Numbered from the stretch's first letter, positions 37,384-48,984 are shown. The stretch: DNA of 64,000 nucleotides from Oceanimonas baumannii (GCF_002245495.1 NZ_NQJF01000007.1:168732-232731), one strand, 5' to 3'. The notes: generated by a model not told the origin, from the letters alone. Numbers and translations: made by a program.

Positions 37384-37400
37384 TCTGAGAATCGTTTCTG
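37384..37400 (-). promoter_or_regulatory. Weak candidate Fur box upstream of the imelysin operon
   Basis: On the minus strand, AGAAACGATTCTCA matches the right half of the Fur consensus TGATAATnATTATCA at 6 of 7 positions and the left half poorly. The gene family makes iron control likely, but the sequence support is limited. Confidence 0.3.
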
Positions 37401-37498
37401 TTTGTTAGTCGATTCTAGCGCCAAGCCGGAAAGTGACGCAAGGCCGGATTACATAAAGTCCACGGTAAAAGTATGGGGATGTCAGGCCCGGCCTGTAC

Positions 37499-37969
37499 TC
37501 AGGCAGTCTGCTCGGCGATGGGGGCCACCACAGCCTTGAGCAGACGCTCTATTTCCTGCGCGGAGAGGCCTACCGACAATCCGCGCTTTCCGCCGGATAC
37601 CAGCACGGTATCGTGGTTACAGGCTGAAGTATCAATCACGGTGGTAAGGCGTTTCTTCTGGGCGAAGGGACTGATGCCCCCTACCTTGAAACCGGTCAGC
37701 CGTTCGGCTTTTTGTGGCGGCATCATCTCCAGCTTTTTTACCCCGGCGGCCTTGGCCAGCTGTTTGAGGTTCACCTTGCCCGATGACGGCACCAGAGCCA
37801 CTACGGCTCCCTGGTCGCCTTCGGTCAGCAGGGTTTTGAATACCCGTGTCAGCGGTACGCCCAGTTGCGCAGCGGCATGAGCACCAAAGTCGTCCTGCGC
37901 TGTGCAGTCATATTGAAAAAGGGTAAAAGCGGCTTTTTGTTTTTCCAGAAACAGAATGGCTGGGGTCAT
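37499..37969 (-). CDS. ybaK: Cys-tRNA(Pro) deacylase YbaK
   Basis: A 156-residue single-domain YbaK/EbsC protein that hydrolyses cysteine mischarged onto tRNA-Pro. The substrate-pocket lysine is in VFKTLLTEGD, and VNLKQLAKAAGVKKLEM and GFKVGGISPFAQKK are family motifs. Length is the same as the E. coli protein (159). It is divergent from the PanS-like gene across a 260-base gap and has no operon partner. Confidence 0.92.
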   Translation of the reverse strand: MTPAILFLEKQKAAFTLFQYDCTAQDDFGAHAAAQLGVPLTRVFKTLLTEGDQGAVVALVPSSGKVNLKQLAKAAGVKKLEMMPPQKAERLTGFKVGGISPFAQKKRLTTVIDTSACNHDTVLVSGGKRGLSVGLSAQEIERLLKAVVAPIAEQTA

Positions 37970-38229
37970 GGAGTGGTCCGGTGGTTGGGAAGAAAGAGAA
38001 AATTATGCAGATAAAAGCAGCGGTGCGCCATAAGCTGGAAAAAGGGGAGCAGGGTATGTGCATCCGGTTTGGCTGTCTGGCATCGGCCCAGACGGGGCAG
38101 TGAGCGATATCATGTAGCAGAACAGTACATGCAGGCTCGGTATCGCTGTTCATTGTTGATAGCACATGATACTTAATGATTTTCGGCCACATGAGGTGGC
38201 CGTTTGCTTTTTAAAAGGAGAGTCAAGCC
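37970..38229 (+). promoter_or_regulatory. Structured leader upstream of the PanS-like gene
   Basis: This gap has no gene. It contains a nested stem-loop: GCGATA (38104-38109) pairs with TATCGC (38141-38146), and inside it CATGTA (38111-38116) pairs with TACATG (38126-38131). About 40 bases later a terminator-like hairpin follows, then a Shine-Dalgarno. The layout suits an attenuator, riboswitch or a short sRNA with its own terminator. No known riboswitch consensus was recognised. Confidence 0.4.
38184..38212 (+). terminator. Terminator-like hairpin just before the PanS-like gene
   Basis: CGGCCAC (38184-38190) and GTGGCCG (38196-38202) form a 7-bp stem with a five-base ATGAG loop, followed by TTTGCTTTTT. 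It ends only about 18 bases before the start codon, next to the AAAGGAG Shine-Dalgarno. Confidence 0.65.
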
Positions 38230-39183
38230 ATGTTGGCGTTGTTAACCCAGTTGTTTCCGTTGTGGGCGTTATTGTTGTCTGTTCTGGCTTTTATGCAGCC
38301 TCAGTTGTTTGTCGGTATCAAGGGGCAGATAGTGCCCCTGCTGACCGTGATCATGCTGTGTATGGGGCTGACACTTAATCTGAGTGATTTTCGCCGTGTG
38401 ATCCAGAACAGAAAAGCAGTGCTGGTGGGCGTGCTGCTGCAGTTTTCGCTGATGCCGCTGATTGCGCTGCTGGTTAGCCGTGTGCTGAGTTTTGGACCTG
38501 AACTGATAGTCGGCATGTTATTGGTGGGCAGCGTGGCCGGCGGTACCTCGTCAAATGTGATGTGCTATCTGGCGAAGGGAGATACCGCGTTGTCCATTTC
38601 AATGACGGCCATCTCTACGTTGCTGGGTGTGGTGATGACGCCCGTGCTGGTGGACTTGCTGGTAGGCCAGGCGGTGGATGTACCGGTGCAGTCCATGCTG
38701 ATTAGCCTGCTGCAGGTGGTAGTCGCCCCGGTGGTGCTGGGAGTGGTATTAAATGCGTTGGCCGGAAGCCTGGTACGCAAGGTGGAACCGGTGCTGCCGG
38801 TGCTTTCCATGTTGGCCATTGTATTGATTATCGCCATCGTGGTTGCGCTTAATGCGGAAAAAATGGCACAGATTGGCCCCGTGGTGGCGCTGGCGGTTGT
38901 ATTGCACAACAGCTGTGGTCTGGTGCTGGGCTATTGGGTGACCGCCTTGTTCGGCTTTGACAAACGTACCTGCCGTACCATTGCCTTTGAAGTGGGTCTG
39001 CAGAATTCCGGACTGGCGACTGCGCTGGCGATGAAGTTCTTTACTCCTGCGGCCGCCCTGCCGGGGACACTGTTCAGCGTTTGGCACAACATCTCCGGTT
39101 CTCTGCTGGCAGGTTACTGGAGCAAGAAGCCGGTGGAGGATACCGACCATCACCCTGCTCGTACCACGCCAGAGAACGTCTGA
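38230..39183 (+). CDS. Bile acid:sodium symporter family transporter (PanS-like)
   Basis: A 317-residue inner-membrane protein with about ten hydrophobic segments along the whole length. VGSVAGGTSSNVMCYLAKGD is the conserved BASS-family motif, and GLQNSGLATALAMKFF the second crossover region. The short polar C-terminus (KKPVEDTDHHPARTTPENV) is cytoplasmic. BASS transporters move organic anions with sodium. PanS moves ketopantoate, but the substrate here is not shown. AAAGGAG lies 10 bases before the ATG. It is preceded by a structured leader and shares a terminator with ppc. Confidence 0.85.
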   Translation: MLALLTQLFPLWALLLSVLAFMQPQLFVGIKGQIVPLLTVIMLCMGLTLNLSDFRRVIQNRKAVLVGVLLQFSLMPLIALLVSRVLSFGPELIVGMLLVGSVAGGTSSNVMCYLAKGDTALSISMTAISTLLGVVMTPVLVDLLVGQAVDVPVQSMLISLLQVVVAPVVLGVVLNALAGSLVRKVEPVLPVLSMLAIVLIIAIVVALNAEKMAQIGPVVALAVVLHNSCGLVLGYWVTALFGFDKRTCRTIAFEVGLQNSGLATALAMKFFTPAAALPGTLFSVWHNISGSLLAGYWSKKPVEDTDHHPARTTPENV

Positions 39184-39271
39184 TTTTACCGTACGCCTCG
39201 GGTGCTACCGATTACAGGATGCAAAGATAGCATACCGGGGTGTCAGTAACCGCAATGCAGGACGGATAATA

Positions 39272-39305
39272 AAAAAAGCAGGCACGATTTCGTGCCTGCT
39301 TTTTT
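39272..39305. terminator. Bidirectional terminator between the PanS-like gene and ppc
   Basis: A 15-bp stem with AAAAAAGCAGGCACG (39272-39286) and its complement (39291-39305) around an ATTT loop has T-runs on both strands. It serves both convergent genes. Confidence 0.9.
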
Positions 39306-39334
39306 AACCGGGTGTTTTCCCGCTGCCTGCAGGT

Positions 39335-41956
39335 TTATCCGGTGTTGCGCATTCCGGCGGCAATGCCGGCGATGGTGACCATCAGCGCCTGATCCAGCAC
39401 CGGGTGAATATCACCCTGCTCCCGGGAGCGCTTGAGCAGCTCGGCCTGCAGTACGTTAAGCGGATCCGTATAGGGATTACGCAGCTTGATGGACTCCTGA
39501 ATCCAGGGCTCGCTGGCCAGCAGCTCGGACTTTTCCTTCAGGCGCAGCACCAGCTCGGTGCTGGCGCGCAGCTCGTCCCGCAGCTTATGGCCAAGGGGCT
39601 TGAGCTCTTCGGGAACCAGCACGCTGTCATAATAGGCAGCGAGGCCCAGATCGGCCTTGAGGAACACCATTTCCAGCATATCGAGGCGGGCACGAAAGAA
39701 GGGCCAGCCCTGGTTCATGGCATGCAGAGTGGCTTCGTGACCATCTTCCATCACTTTTTCCAGCCCCTTGTGGGCTCCCAGCCAGGCGGGCAGCATCAGC
39801 CGGTTCTGAGTCCAGGCAAAAATCCAGGGAATGGCACGCAGGCTCTCCACGCCGCCGTTGGGCTTGCGTTTGGCCGGGCGGGAGCCCAGCGGCAGTTTGC
39901 CCAGCTCCAGCTCGGGAGTGGCGGCACGGAAATAGGGCACAAAGTCGGGCTCGTCCCGGATCAGTGAACGATAATGGGCACACGACACTTCGGTCATGGT
40001 ATTCATCAGCTCACGCCACTCAGGCTCGGGCTCGGGAGGAGGCAGCAGGTTGGCTTCCAGCACGGCGCTGGCATAAAGTGCCAGGCTGTCGATGGCCACC
40101 TGAGGCAAGCCGAATTTGAAGCGAATCATCTCGCCCTGTTCAGTCACTCGCAGGCCACCGATGGTGGATCCCGGTGGCTGGGCCAGAATGGCCTGACGGG
40201 CCGGACCGCCGCCCCGGCCCAAGCTGCCGCCGCGGCCATGGAACAGGGTGAGCGTGACGTTTTCCCGCTCGCTGATGGCCACCAGCTTTTCCATGGCGCT
40301 GTATTGGGCCCAGCCTGCGGCCAGCATGCCGGCGTCTTTGGCTGAGTCGGAATAACCGATCATCACGTACTGGCGGCCCTGCATATAGCCCCGGTACCAG
40401 GGCTGCTGGTACAGCCGTTCAATCACGGCAGCACCCTGATTCAGATCTTCCAGGGTTTCAAACAACGGTGCTATGGGCATGGCAAAGTCGACACCACATT
40501 CTTTCAGCAGCAGCTGTACTGCCAGCACGTCTGAGGGTTCACCGGCCATGGAGATGATGTAGATACCAAAGGCATCCTGCGGATGGCGGGAGATCACCCG
40601 GCAGGTGTCGAGTGTTTCCTGAGTGTCGGGCGAAGGCTGCCACTGGCGGGGCAGCAGCGGCCGGCGGGAGTTGAGCTCGTTAAGCAAAAATGCCTGCTTG
40701 TCGGCCTCGCTCCATTCGCTGTAATCGCCCAGACCCAGATAGCGAGTGAGCTCCGCCAGCGCCTGAGCATGGCGCTCACCGTCCTGACGAATATCGAGTT
40801 TAAGCAGATGAATGCCAAAACAGGCCACCTTGCGAATCACATCCAGCAGCTGGCCATCGGCAATCTTGGCCAGGCCACATTGCTGCAGTGACTGGTAGCA
40901 CAGCTCCAGCGGCTGGCGCAGCTGCTCGGTGGTTGTGATCAGATCCCGGGCGTCGGTTTTCTGGCCCTGCACACGAGCGTTGAGGTGCAGCAGGGTCTCA
41001 CGCAGATCTTCGCGCAGGCGGCGCAGCACCGCCCGGTAGGGTTCGTTGCTGTCGCCGCTGGCGGCACGCAGTTCGGTGCTGGCCTCGGACATCGACAGCT
41101 CTGACACCAGCTCCTGTATATCGTTGAGGAACAGAGAGCTGGCCATCCAGCGGCCGAGCAGTAACACTTCTTCGGTGACCTTTGCGGTGACAAAGGGGTT
41201 GCCATCCCGATCGCCACCCATCCAGGAGGTAAAGCGTACCGGTGCGGCGTTCAGCGGCAGGCGCTCACCCAGCTCGCGTTCCATACGCTGATCCAGCTGG
41301 CGCAAAAAGCGGGGCAGGGCAGGCCAGAGGCTGTTTTCAATAACCGCAAAGCCCCATTTGGCTTCATCTACCGGGGTAGGGCGCTGAGAGCGAATTTCAT
41401 TACTGTGCCAGGCCTGGGTGATCAGCTGATCGATACGGGCCAGCAGCTCGGATTTTTCTGCCTCCGGCAGATCCAGCTCGATGGCAGCCAGACAGTCGTT
41501 CAGCTGTACATGCTTGTGAATAAAGGTGCGGCGGGTCACCTCGGTGGGATGAGCGGTGAGCACCAGGTCGATATCGAGTGAGGCCACGGCATTGCGAATG
41601 TCTGCATCGCTGATATTGGCACCTTTCAGTCGCTCAAACACCTCATCCAGGGGGTTGGGGCCGGCGTCCTGACGATAGCCCCGGGAAATGGTATGAAACT
41701 GTTCGGCCACATTGGCCAGGTTCAGAAATTGACTGAAGGCCCGGGCCACGGGCAGTAGTTCGTCGTCGCTCAGTTGTTTCAGGGTGGTAAGCAGCCGTTG
41801 CTGATCGCCATCATTGCCTTTGCGGGCCGATTTGGCCAGTTGACGAATGGTTTCTATTTTGTCGAGGAAGGCCTGTCCGTGATGATCCCGAATGGCATCG
41901 CCTAGCAACTGCCCCAGCAGGCCAACATTGGCCCTGAGTGCCGCATGATTATCCAT
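39335..41956 (-). CDS. ppc: Phosphoenolpyruvate carboxylase
   Basis: An 873-residue enzyme that carboxylates PEP to oxaloacetate to refill the TCA cycle. Active-site landmarks are all present: the catalytic His in [12 protein letters not shown], the [12 protein letters not shown] arginine, the [10 protein letters not shown] lysine, and the arginine-rich [18 protein letters not shown] loop. The C-terminal GMRNTG ending is the invariant PEPC tail. E. coli Ppc is 883 residues. It lies downstream of argE in the same direction, as in E. coli where ppc borders argE. With pckA in the same window both directions of the PEP/oxaloacetate node are encoded. Confidence 0.97.
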   Translation of the reverse strand: MDNHAALRANVGLLGQLLGDAIRDHHGQAFLDKIETIRQLAKSARKGNDGDQQRLLTTLKQLSDDELLPVARAFSQFLNLANVAEQFHTISRGYRQDAGPNPLDEVFERLKGANISDADIRNAVASLDIDLVLTAHPTEVTRRTFIHKHVQLNDCLAAIELDLPEAEKSELLARIDQLITQAWHSNEIRSQRPTPVDEAKWGFAVIENSLWPALPRFLRQLDQRMERELGERLPLNAAPVRFTSWMGGDRDGNPFVTAKVTEEVLLLGRWMASSLFLNDIQELVSELSMSEASTELRAASGDSNEPYRAVLRRLREDLRETLLHLNARVQGQKTDARDLITTTEQLRQPLELCYQSLQQCGLAKIADGQLLDVIRKVACFGIHLLKLDIRQDGERHAQALAELTRYLGLGDYSEWSEADKQAFLLNELNSRRPLLPRQWQPSPDTQETLDTCRVISRHPQDAFGIYIISMAGEPSDVLAVQLLLKECGVDFAMPIAPLFETLEDLNQGAAVIERLYQQPWYRGYMQGRQYVMIGYSDSAKDAGMLAAGWAQYSAMEKLVAISERENVTLTLFHGRGGSLGRGGGPARQAILAQPPGSTIGGLRVTEQGEMIRFKFGLPQVAIDSLALYASAVLEANLLPPPEPEPEWRELMNTMTEVSCAHYRSLIRDEPDFVPYFRAATPELELGKLPLGSRPAKRKPNGGVESLRAIPWIFAWTQNRLMLPAWLGAHKGLEKVMEDGHEATLHAMNQGWPFFRARLDMLEMVFLKADLGLAAYYDSVLVPEELKPLGHKLRDELRASTELVLRLKEKSELLASEPWIQESIKLRNPYTDPLNVLQAELLKRSREQGDIHPVLDQALMVTIAGIAAGMRNTG

Positions 41957-42067
41957 ATTCGCCTCTTTGTTTGTTTATTACAAAATAGTCACGTTTCCTC
42001 GTTACATTCAGCCAGCTTTCCGCGATCCGGTCAATCCTTCCACCCGTTTGACTTCACATTTTGTAAT

Positions 42068-43219
42068 TTAGTTACTTAAGCAGAAGCGGCTGACCAGGCG
42101 TTGCAGTACTTCTACTGTGGGTTTGACAAAGGACAGATCCAGATATTCGTCGGGCTGGTGGGCCTGAGCAATATGACCCGGACCCAGAACGATGGTCTGG
42201 CAGCCCAGTTCGTTGATAAACGGGGCTTCGGTGCAGTAGTTCACCGCTTCCGCCGGGTTACCAGTCATCTCAGCTGCCGCGCGTACCAGTTCGGCGTCCG
42301 GATCGGTGCCGTAGGCCGGTATGGGTTCGTGCAGGTGGGTCAGCTCCAGCGCATCCGGGTACTGCTCCTTGATGGGTTGCAGGGCATGGTGCAGCAGACC
42401 GAGCAGCTCATCGGGGCCGACGCCGGGAATGGGGCGCATGTCGAAGTGCAGCTCGCAGCAGGCGCAAATACGGTTGGGGCTGTCGCCACCGTGAATATGG
42501 CCTAGGTTCAGAGTGGGTTGAGGCACTTTGAAGTGGGGGTTGGCGTATTTCTCTTTCAGCTGACGCTGCAGCTCGAGCAAGCGGCCCATCACCTGGTTCA
42601 TGATTTCGAGCGCATTAACACCGTTGGCGGGATCCGAGCTGTGGCCACTTTTGCCGGTGACCCGAATGGCTTCCGACATATGGCCCTTGTGCATCATGAC
42701 CGGTACCAGTCCGGTGGGCTCACCAATCACCGCATAGTCGGGTTTGATCGCCATGGCGCTGGCAATGGCGCGGGCACCGGCCATGGTGGTTTCCTCGTCG
42801 GCGGTGGCGAGAATGCGGATGGGCTTGTCGAGCTTGCTTAAATCGAGGCCTTTTAATGCTTCCACAATAAAGGCAAAGAAGCCTTTCATGTCGATGGTGC
42901 CCAGACCATAGATGCGATCACCATCTTCGGTAAGTTTGAAAGGATCCTTGCTCCAGCGGCCCGGGTCAAAGGGCACGGTATCGGTATGGCCGGCCAGCAG
43001 CAGGCCGCCGTCGCCTTCGCCCTTGGTGGCCAGCAGGTTGAACTTGCCCGGTAAGTCCGGCAGTTCGGTAATGTCCACTTCAAAACCCAGCTGGCTGAAC
43101 CAGTCACCCAGCAGTCGGATCACTTGCTCGTTACTCTGATCCCAGCTGCTGTCGGTGCTGCTGATAGACGGCAGCGCGATGATATTGCGGTACATATCCA
43201 TAAAATTAAGGGATGACAT
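42068..43219 (-). CDS. argE: Acetylornithine deacetylase
   Basis: A 383-residue M20-family metallohydrolase that removes the acetyl group from N-acetylornithine. Metal ligands lie in [25 protein letters not shown] and the general base in [24 protein letters not shown] and [13 protein letters not shown], near the C-terminus, complete the ArgE pattern. I chose ATG 43219, giving [13 protein letters not shown] and a GGAG Shine-Dalgarno 5 bases before it. It is divergent from argC, with paired ARG boxes between. Confidence 0.96.
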   Translation of the reverse strand: MSSLNFMDMYRNIIALPSISSTDSSWDQSNEQVIRLLGDWFSQLGFEVDITELPDLPGKFNLLATKGEGDGGLLLAGHTDTVPFDPGRWSKDPFKLTEDGDRIYGLGTIDMKGFFAFIVEALKGLDLSKLDKPIRILATADEETTMAGARAIASAMAIKPDYAVIGEPTGLVPVMMHKGHMSEAIRVTGKSGHSSDPANGVNALEIMNQVMGRLLELQRQLKEKYANPHFKVPQPTLNLGHIHGGDSPNRICACCELHFDMRPIPGVGPDELLGLLHHALQPIKEQYPDALELTHLHEPIPAYGTDPDAELVRAAAEMTGNPAEAVNYCTEAPFINELGCQTIVLGPGHIAQAHQPDEYLDLSFVKPTVEVLQRLVSRFCLSN

Positions 43220-43238
43220 GAGTTCTCCATTGCGTGTT

Positions 43239-43277
43239 ATCAAATTTAAATTCAATACAATTGCATAAATATGTTTT
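43239..43277. promoter_or_regulatory. Paired ARG boxes between argE and argC
   Basis: Two AT-rich palindromic half-matches to the ArgR site TGAATnnnnATTCA appear: CAAATttaaATTCA (43241-43254) and TGCATaaatATGTT (43262-43275). Their centres are 21 bases apart, the normal spacing of two 18-bp ARG boxes with a 3-bp gap. They sit in the divergent promoter region. Confidence 0.75.
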
Positions 43278-43453
43278 TGTTGCTAGTCTGCCATTCTGTT
43301 ATTTCGGTTAGCCGGCGGCCAGCCTGCGGCATCTGTCAGTCAGGTTTGCCCGGAGTGGTATACGGCTTTGCCTCAGGGTGACACAGGCCCTGAAAACACG
43401 CCAGGCTGATGCCTGCTTTATATAACAAGCTGAATGAGACGACGGACGCGACC

Positions 43454-44467
43454 ATGTTAAAAGCTGCAATCATAGGTGCCAGTGGTTATACCGGTGCCGA
43501 GCTGGCCGGATTGATTCTGGGCCATCCTCACCTGGAATTAGCCGGACTTTATGTGTCTGCGGGCAGTCAGGATGCCCACAAGCCATTTGCCAGCCTGCAT
43601 CCACGCTGGCGGGGCGAAATCGACGCACCTTTACTGCCGCTGGACGACGAAGCCCTCAGCCGTATTCACACCGAGGCCGACCTGGTATTGCTGGCTACCG
43701 CTCATGAAGTGAGCCACGATCTGGCCCCGGGATTTCTGGCCAAGGGACTGCCGGTATTTGATTTGTCCGGTGCCTTTCGTGTGCCCGGCGAAGGCTTTTA
43801 CGACAAATTTTATGGTTTCGCGCACCAGCATGGCGACTGGCTGGCAGATGCTGCTTATGGCCTGGCGGAGTGGAATCAGGAAGCGATTAAGGCGGCCCGG
43901 TTGATCGCCGTGCCCGGTTGCTATCCGACCGCGTCACTCACCGGACTCAAGCCGCTGCAGCAGGCCGGGTTGATTGCCGATGGCAGCCGCCCTGTGATCA
44001 GCGCCGTATCTGGCGTAAGTGGTGCCGGCCGTAAAGCTGGCATGAACAACAGTTTCTGCGAAGTGAGTTACAAGCCTTACGGTGTATTCACTCACCGTCA
44101 TCAGCCTGAAATCAGCCATCATCTGGGCAACCAGGTGGTATTTCAGCCCCATCTGGGTAACTTTATTCGCGGCATTCTGGCCACCATTTATGTACAACTG
44201 AAAGATGGCGTCACCGACGAGCAGATTGCCGCCGCCTATCAGCAGGCTTACGCCGGGCAGAAGATTGTGCGCCTGGCGGGGCAGTGGCCCCAGATCAACG
44301 ATGTGGCCGGTACCCCTTATTGCGATCTGCACTGGGGCCGGGACGGTAATCAGTTGATCGTGGTGTCGGCCATCGACAACCTGCTGAAAGGCGCTGCCAG
44401 TCAGGCCATTCAGTGCATTAACATTCATCAGGGATTCTCGCCGTTGGCGGGACTGGTCAAGGAGTAA
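43454..44467 (+). CDS. argC: N-acetyl-gamma-glutamyl-phosphate reductase
   Basis: A 337-residue NADPH-dependent reductase, third step of arginine synthesis. The nucleotide motif [16 protein letters not shown] opens the protein, and the active-site cysteine is in [14 protein letters not shown]. The histidine region appears in [11 protein letters not shown] chose ATG 43454 since the conserved sequence begins there; the upstream ATG at 43409 adds unrelated residues. It is the first gene of argCBFGH and lies 6 bases before argB. Confidence 0.96.
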   Translation: MLKAAIIGASGYTGAELAGLILGHPHLELAGLYVSAGSQDAHKPFASLHPRWRGEIDAPLLPLDDEALSRIHTEADLVLLATAHEVSHDLAPGFLAKGLPVFDLSGAFRVPGEGFYDKFYGFAHQHGDWLADAAYGLAEWNQEAIKAARLIAVPGCYPTASLTGLKPLQQAGLIADGSRPVISAVSGVSGAGRKAGMNNSFCEVSYKPYGVFTHRHQPEISHHLGNQVVFQPHLGNFIRGILATIYVQLKDGVTDEQIAAAYQQAYAGQKIVRLAGQWPQINDVAGTPYCDLHWGRDGNQLIVVSAIDNLLKGAASQAIQCINIHQGFSPLAGLVKE

Positions 44468-44473
44468 TAACCC

Positions 44474-45259
44474 ATGTCTGAGCAACAACCTCTGGTCGTC
44501 AAGTTGGGTGGAACCCTGCTGGAAAGCGACAAGGCGCTGGAAGCGCTGTTTTCTACTCTCAAAGCGTTTGTGAATGACTCCAGCCGTCCGCTGGTGCTGG
44601 TGCACGGGGGGGGGGTGCTGGTGGACAATCAACTCAAGGCCATGGGCTTGACCTCCACCAAGAAAAATGGTCTGCGGGTGACGCCCTTTGAGCAAATCCC
44701 GGTGATTGCCGGTGCCCTGGCCGGTACGGCCAATAAACTGCTGCTGGCTCAGGCCATTGCTCATAACATTCCGTCGGTGGGTCTGTGCCTGGCCGATGGC
44801 GGCCTGTGCCGGGTCAGTCAGCTGGATCCCGAGCTGGGTGCGGTGGGGCAGATCGAAGGCGGTGACAGTGCACTGGTGAGCTCGTTACTGAGTGGTGGTT
44901 TCATGCCTATCGTCAGCTCTATTGGAGTGACCTTTGATGGCAACCTGATGAACGTGAACGCTGATCAGGCCGCGACCGCCATTGCCGAGATTCTGGATGC
45001 CGAGCTGGTGATGCTGTCTGACGTGAGCGGCATTCTCGACGGCAAGGGTCAGCGCATCGCTCTGCTGACTGAGGCCGAAGCGGAGGAGCTGATGGATAAA
45101 AACATCATCAAGGACGGCATGGCGGTGAAGGTGAAGGCTGCGCTTAAGGCCACCAAAACCCTGGGACGGCCTGTGGCCGTAGGCAGCTGGCGCTATCCGG
45201 AGCAGTTGCTGTCGCTGCTGGCCGGCGAGTCCGAGCACGGTACCCGTATTTCTCATTAA
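44474..45259 (+). CDS. argB: Acetylglutamate kinase
   Basis: A 261-residue amino-acid kinase that phosphorylates N-acetylglutamate. It starts [19 protein letters not shown]. The substrate glycine loop is [12 protein letters not shown], and [20 protein letters not shown] plus [15 protein letters not shown] are the ATP-side motifs. Length is similar to E. coli ArgB (258). The VHGGGV codons contain ten consecutive G (44606-44615), a homopolymer that could slip. It lies 6 bases after argC and 9 before argF. Confidence 0.96.
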   Translation: MSEQQPLVVKLGGTLLESDKALEALFSTLKAFVNDSSRPLVLVHGGGVLVDNQLKAMGLTSTKKNGLRVTPFEQIPVIAGALAGTANKLLLAQAIAHNIPSVGLCLADGGLCRVSQLDPELGAVGQIEGGDSALVSSLLSGGFMPIVSSIGVTFDGNLMNVNADQAATAIAEILDAELVMLSDVSGILDGKGQRIALLTEAEAEELMDKNIIKDGMAVKVKAALKATKTLGRPVAVGSWRYPEQLLSLLAGESEHGTRISH

Positions 45260-45268
45260 GGATGACCC

Positions 45269-46177
45269 ATGCAGCATTTACTGAGCCTGAAAGACTACAG
45301 CAAGGAACAAATCGAGCAGATGCTCGAGCTGGCAAAAGACGTTAAGGCCAACCCGGCCAAGTATGCCGATGCCCTCAAGGGCAAGAGTGTGGTGACCCTG
45401 TTTGAAAAGCCGTCACTGCGCACCCGGGTGACCTTTGATATTGGCGTCAGCAAACTGGGTGGTCACCCCGTGTACCTGGACAGCCAGAATGGTGCCATGG
45501 GCAAGCGGGAAACCGTGCAGGATTTTGCCGCCAACCTCTCGCGCTGGTGCGATGCCATTGTGGCCCGGGTGTATGACCATCAGACGCTGGTGGAGATGAC
45601 CGAGCACGCCACCGTGCCGGTGATCAACTCCCTGTGCAATCTCTACCACCCGTGCCAGGCACTGGCGGATTTTATGACCATCTCCGAACATTTCAATGAC
45701 CTGAGCAAGGTGCATCTGGCTTACGTCGGTGATGGTAACAATGTAACCCACTCGTTGCTGCTGTGTGGTGCCATTCTGGGTTCCACCGTGACTGCAGTCA
45801 GCCCGCGTGGCCACAATGTGGACGCACAAATCCTGAAGGAAGCTGAGGCCCTGGCCGCCGTCAGCGGTGCCACCATCCGGGTGACCGACAGCCTGGATGA
45901 TATTGAAGGTGTGGATGTGATCTATACAGACACTTGGGTCTCCATGGGTGATAATACCCCGCTGGAGCAGGTCAAGGAGATCTACATGCCGTATCAGATC
46001 AACCAGGCCCTGCTCGACAAAACCGGAGCCAAAAAGGTGCTGCATTGTCAGCCCGCCCACAGGGAGTGGGAAATTACTTCCGAGGTCATGGACGGCCCTG
46101 CCTCCCTGATCCTCGACCAAGCTGAAAACCGCATGCACGCTCAGAACGCCGTGCTGCTGACATTGATGAAGGGATAA
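45269..46177 (+). CDS. argF: Ornithine carbamoyltransferase
   Basis: A 302-residue carbamoyltransferase that makes citrulline from ornithine and carbamoyl phosphate. The carbamoyl-phosphate loop reads EKPSLRTRVTFD, NLYHPCQALADF is the second motif, and TWVSMGDN holds the ornithine SMG loop. The normal HCLP motif reads HCQP, with Gln at residue 261 in place of Leu; the Cys and Pro remain. It is the third gene of the arg operon. The context leaves little doubt about function despite the substitution. Confidence 0.94.
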   Translation: MQHLLSLKDYSKEQIEQMLELAKDVKANPAKYADALKGKSVVTLFEKPSLRTRVTFDIGVSKLGGHPVYLDSQNGAMGKRETVQDFAANLSRWCDAIVARVYDHQTLVEMTEHATVPVINSLCNLYHPCQALADFMTISEHFNDLSKVHLAYVGDGNNVTHSLLLCGAILGSTVTAVSPRGHNVDAQILKEAEALAAVSGATIRVTDSLDDIEGVDVIYTDTWVSMGDNTPLEQVKEIYMPYQINQALLDKTGAKKVLHCQPAHREWEITSEVMDGPASLILDQAENRMHAQNAVLLTLMKG

Positions 46178-46183
46178 TTGTTA

Positions 46184-47395
<1,212 letters not shown>

Positions 47396-47400
47396 ACACC

Positions 47401-47434
47401 GATAAAAAGGGGGGCTTCGGCCCCCTTTTTATCG
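47401..47434 (+). terminator. Terminator after argG
   Basis: GATAAAAAGGGGGGC and GCCCCCTTTTTATC flank a TTCG loop, forming a strong hairpin with T-run 6 bases after the argG stop. The stem has one wobble or bulge. Confidence 0.85.
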
Positions 47435-47574
47435 AGCTGTAAGCTATAAGCTGTCAGCTGTAAGAAAAAACGCGTTATATTCACTATCTTACAGATGTCG
47501 CTGGCCTGACAGGTGATAAAAGAAACCACCGGCAACTCGGGCAGCTGATAGCTTACAGCTTAAAGCTTACGGCT
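47435..47574. repeat. Inverted-repeat-bounded intergenic element, copy 2
   Basis: The left arm (47435-47464) has AGCTGTAAGCTATAAGC followed by TGTCAGCTGTAAG. The complement of the right arm (47543-47574) reads AGCCGTAAGCTTTAAGC followed by TGTAAGCTATCAGCT, so the ends are near-perfect inverted repeats of about 30 bases. The ends are built from AAGCT/AGCTT and CAGCT units, like the copy at 25715-25880. No coding region is seen inside the 140-base element, which sits directly between argG and argH. Confidence 0.6.
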
Positions 47575-47601
47575 TTGTTTTTAGAAAGGAGTAACAGAAT
47601 T

Positions 47602-48984
47602 ATGGCACTTTGGGGTGGACGTTTTACTCAGGCTGCGGATACCCGCTTCAAGCAGTTCAACGACTCGTTGCGGTTTGACTACCGGCTGGCGGAACAGGAT
47701 ATCGTCGGCTCTGTGGCCTGGTCCCGTGCCTTGGCCAAGGTAGGCGTACTGACCGCCGAGGAACAGCAAAAGCTGGAAAACGCGCTGAACGAGCTGAAAG
47801 AGCGGGTAGTGGCCGATCCGGAGCAAATCCTGAAATCCGATGCCGAAGATATTCACTCCTGGGTGGAAGGCGAGCTGATTGCTGCCGTGGGTGATTTGGG
47901 CAAGAAGCTGCACACCGGCCGTAGCCGTAATGATCAGGTAGCTACCGATCTCAAGCTGTGGTGCAAGGCCCAGGTGCCGCAACTGCTGGAAAAAGTCGAC
48001 GTTCTGCAAAAGCAGCTGGTGACCGTAGCCCGGGAGCAGCAGGGTACCGTGCTGCCCGGTTACACTCACTTGCAGCGTGCTCAACCGGTTACCTTTTCTC
48101 ATTGGTGTCTGGCTTATGTGGAAATGCTGGAGCGGGATTACACCCGCCTGCAGGATGCCGCTGCCCGTCTGGATACCTGCCCGCTGGGCTCTGGCGCCCT
48201 GGCCGGCACCGGTTTTCCGGTAGACCGCCATGAGCTGGCCAAATCTCTCGGCTTTGCCGGCCCGACCCGCAACAGCCTGGACTCGGTTTCCGACCGGGAT
48301 CATGTGCTGGAGCTGATCAACTGTGCCGTGAACTCCATGATGCACCTGTCCCGCTTTGCTGAAGATCTGATCTTCTACAACTCCGGGGAAGCCGGCTTCC
48401 TGGAGCTGTCCGATGCCGTGACCTCCGGCTCTTCCTTGATGCCGCAGAAAAAGAACCCGGACGCCCTGGAACTGATCCGCGGCAAGACCGGCCGAGTATT
48501 CGGTGCCTATGCCGGCATGATGATGACCCTGAAAGCGCTGCCATTGGCCTACAACAAGGATATGCAGGAAGACAAGGAAGGTCTGTTCGACGCCCTCGAC
48601 ACCTGGTACGACTGTCTGGAAATGGCCGAGATGGTGCTGCACGACCTTAAGGTAAACGAAGACAAGACCCGTGAAGCAGCTCAGGGCGGCTACTCCAACG
48701 CCACCGAAATGGCCGACTATCTGGTGTCCAAAGGCATTCCGTTCCGGGAAGCACACCACATTGTGGGGGCCATCGTGGTGCACGCCATCGGCAAGAAACT
48801 GCCGATGGAAGAGCTGCCGTTGAAAGACTTCCAACAGTTCAGTGATGTGATTGGCGATGACGTCTACCCTCGTCTGACACTGGAATCTAGCCTGGCCAGC
48901 CGCTGTGCCCTGGGTGGCGTTGCGCCGGAGCAGGTGGAAACTGCCCTCGCTAACGCCGAACAGCACCTGCAGGCCCGTAAGTAA
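47602..48984 (+). CDS. argH: Argininosuccinate lyase
   Basis: A 460-residue fumarase-superfamily enzyme that releases arginine and fumarate. The signature [17 protein letters not shown] is near residue 278, and [18 protein letters not shown] and [18 protein letters not shown] are also intact. ATG 47602 has AAAGGAG upstream; the earlier ATG at 47575 gives a non-conserved start. Unlike the argHA fusion of Vibrio relatives, no N-acetylglutamate synthase domain follows. The preceding repeat element and terminator separate it from argG. Confidence 0.97.
   Translation: MALWGGRFTQAADTRFKQFNDSLRFDYRLAEQDIVGSVAWSRALAKVGVLTAEEQQKLENALNELKERVVADPEQILKSDAEDIHSWVEGELIAAVGDLGKKLHTGRSRNDQVATDLKLWCKAQVPQLLEKVDVLQKQLVTVAREQQGTVLPGYTHLQRAQPVTFSHWCLAYVEMLERDYTRLQDAAARLDTCPLGSGALAGTGFPVDRHELAKSLGFAGPTRNSLDSVSDRDHVLELINCAVNSMMHLSRFAEDLIFYNSGEAGFLELSDAVTSGSSLMPQKKNPDALELIRGKTGRVFGAYAGMMMTLKALPLAYNKDMQEDKEGLFDALDTWYDCLEMAEMVLHDLKVNEDKTREAAQGGYSNATEMADYLVSKGIPFREAHHIVGAIVVHAIGKKLPMEELPLKDFQQFSDVIGDDVYPRLTLESSLASRCALGGVAPEQVETALANAEQHLQARK

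Noticed and set aside
37970..38229. TPP or other known riboswitch before the PanS-like gene
   Set aside because: No CUGAGA or other conserved core is visible. Reported instead as an unidentified structured leader.
47581..48966. 461-residue frame antisense to argH
   Set aside because: It is the shadow of argH codon structure (GC-rich third positions), with no domain and no ribosome binding site.
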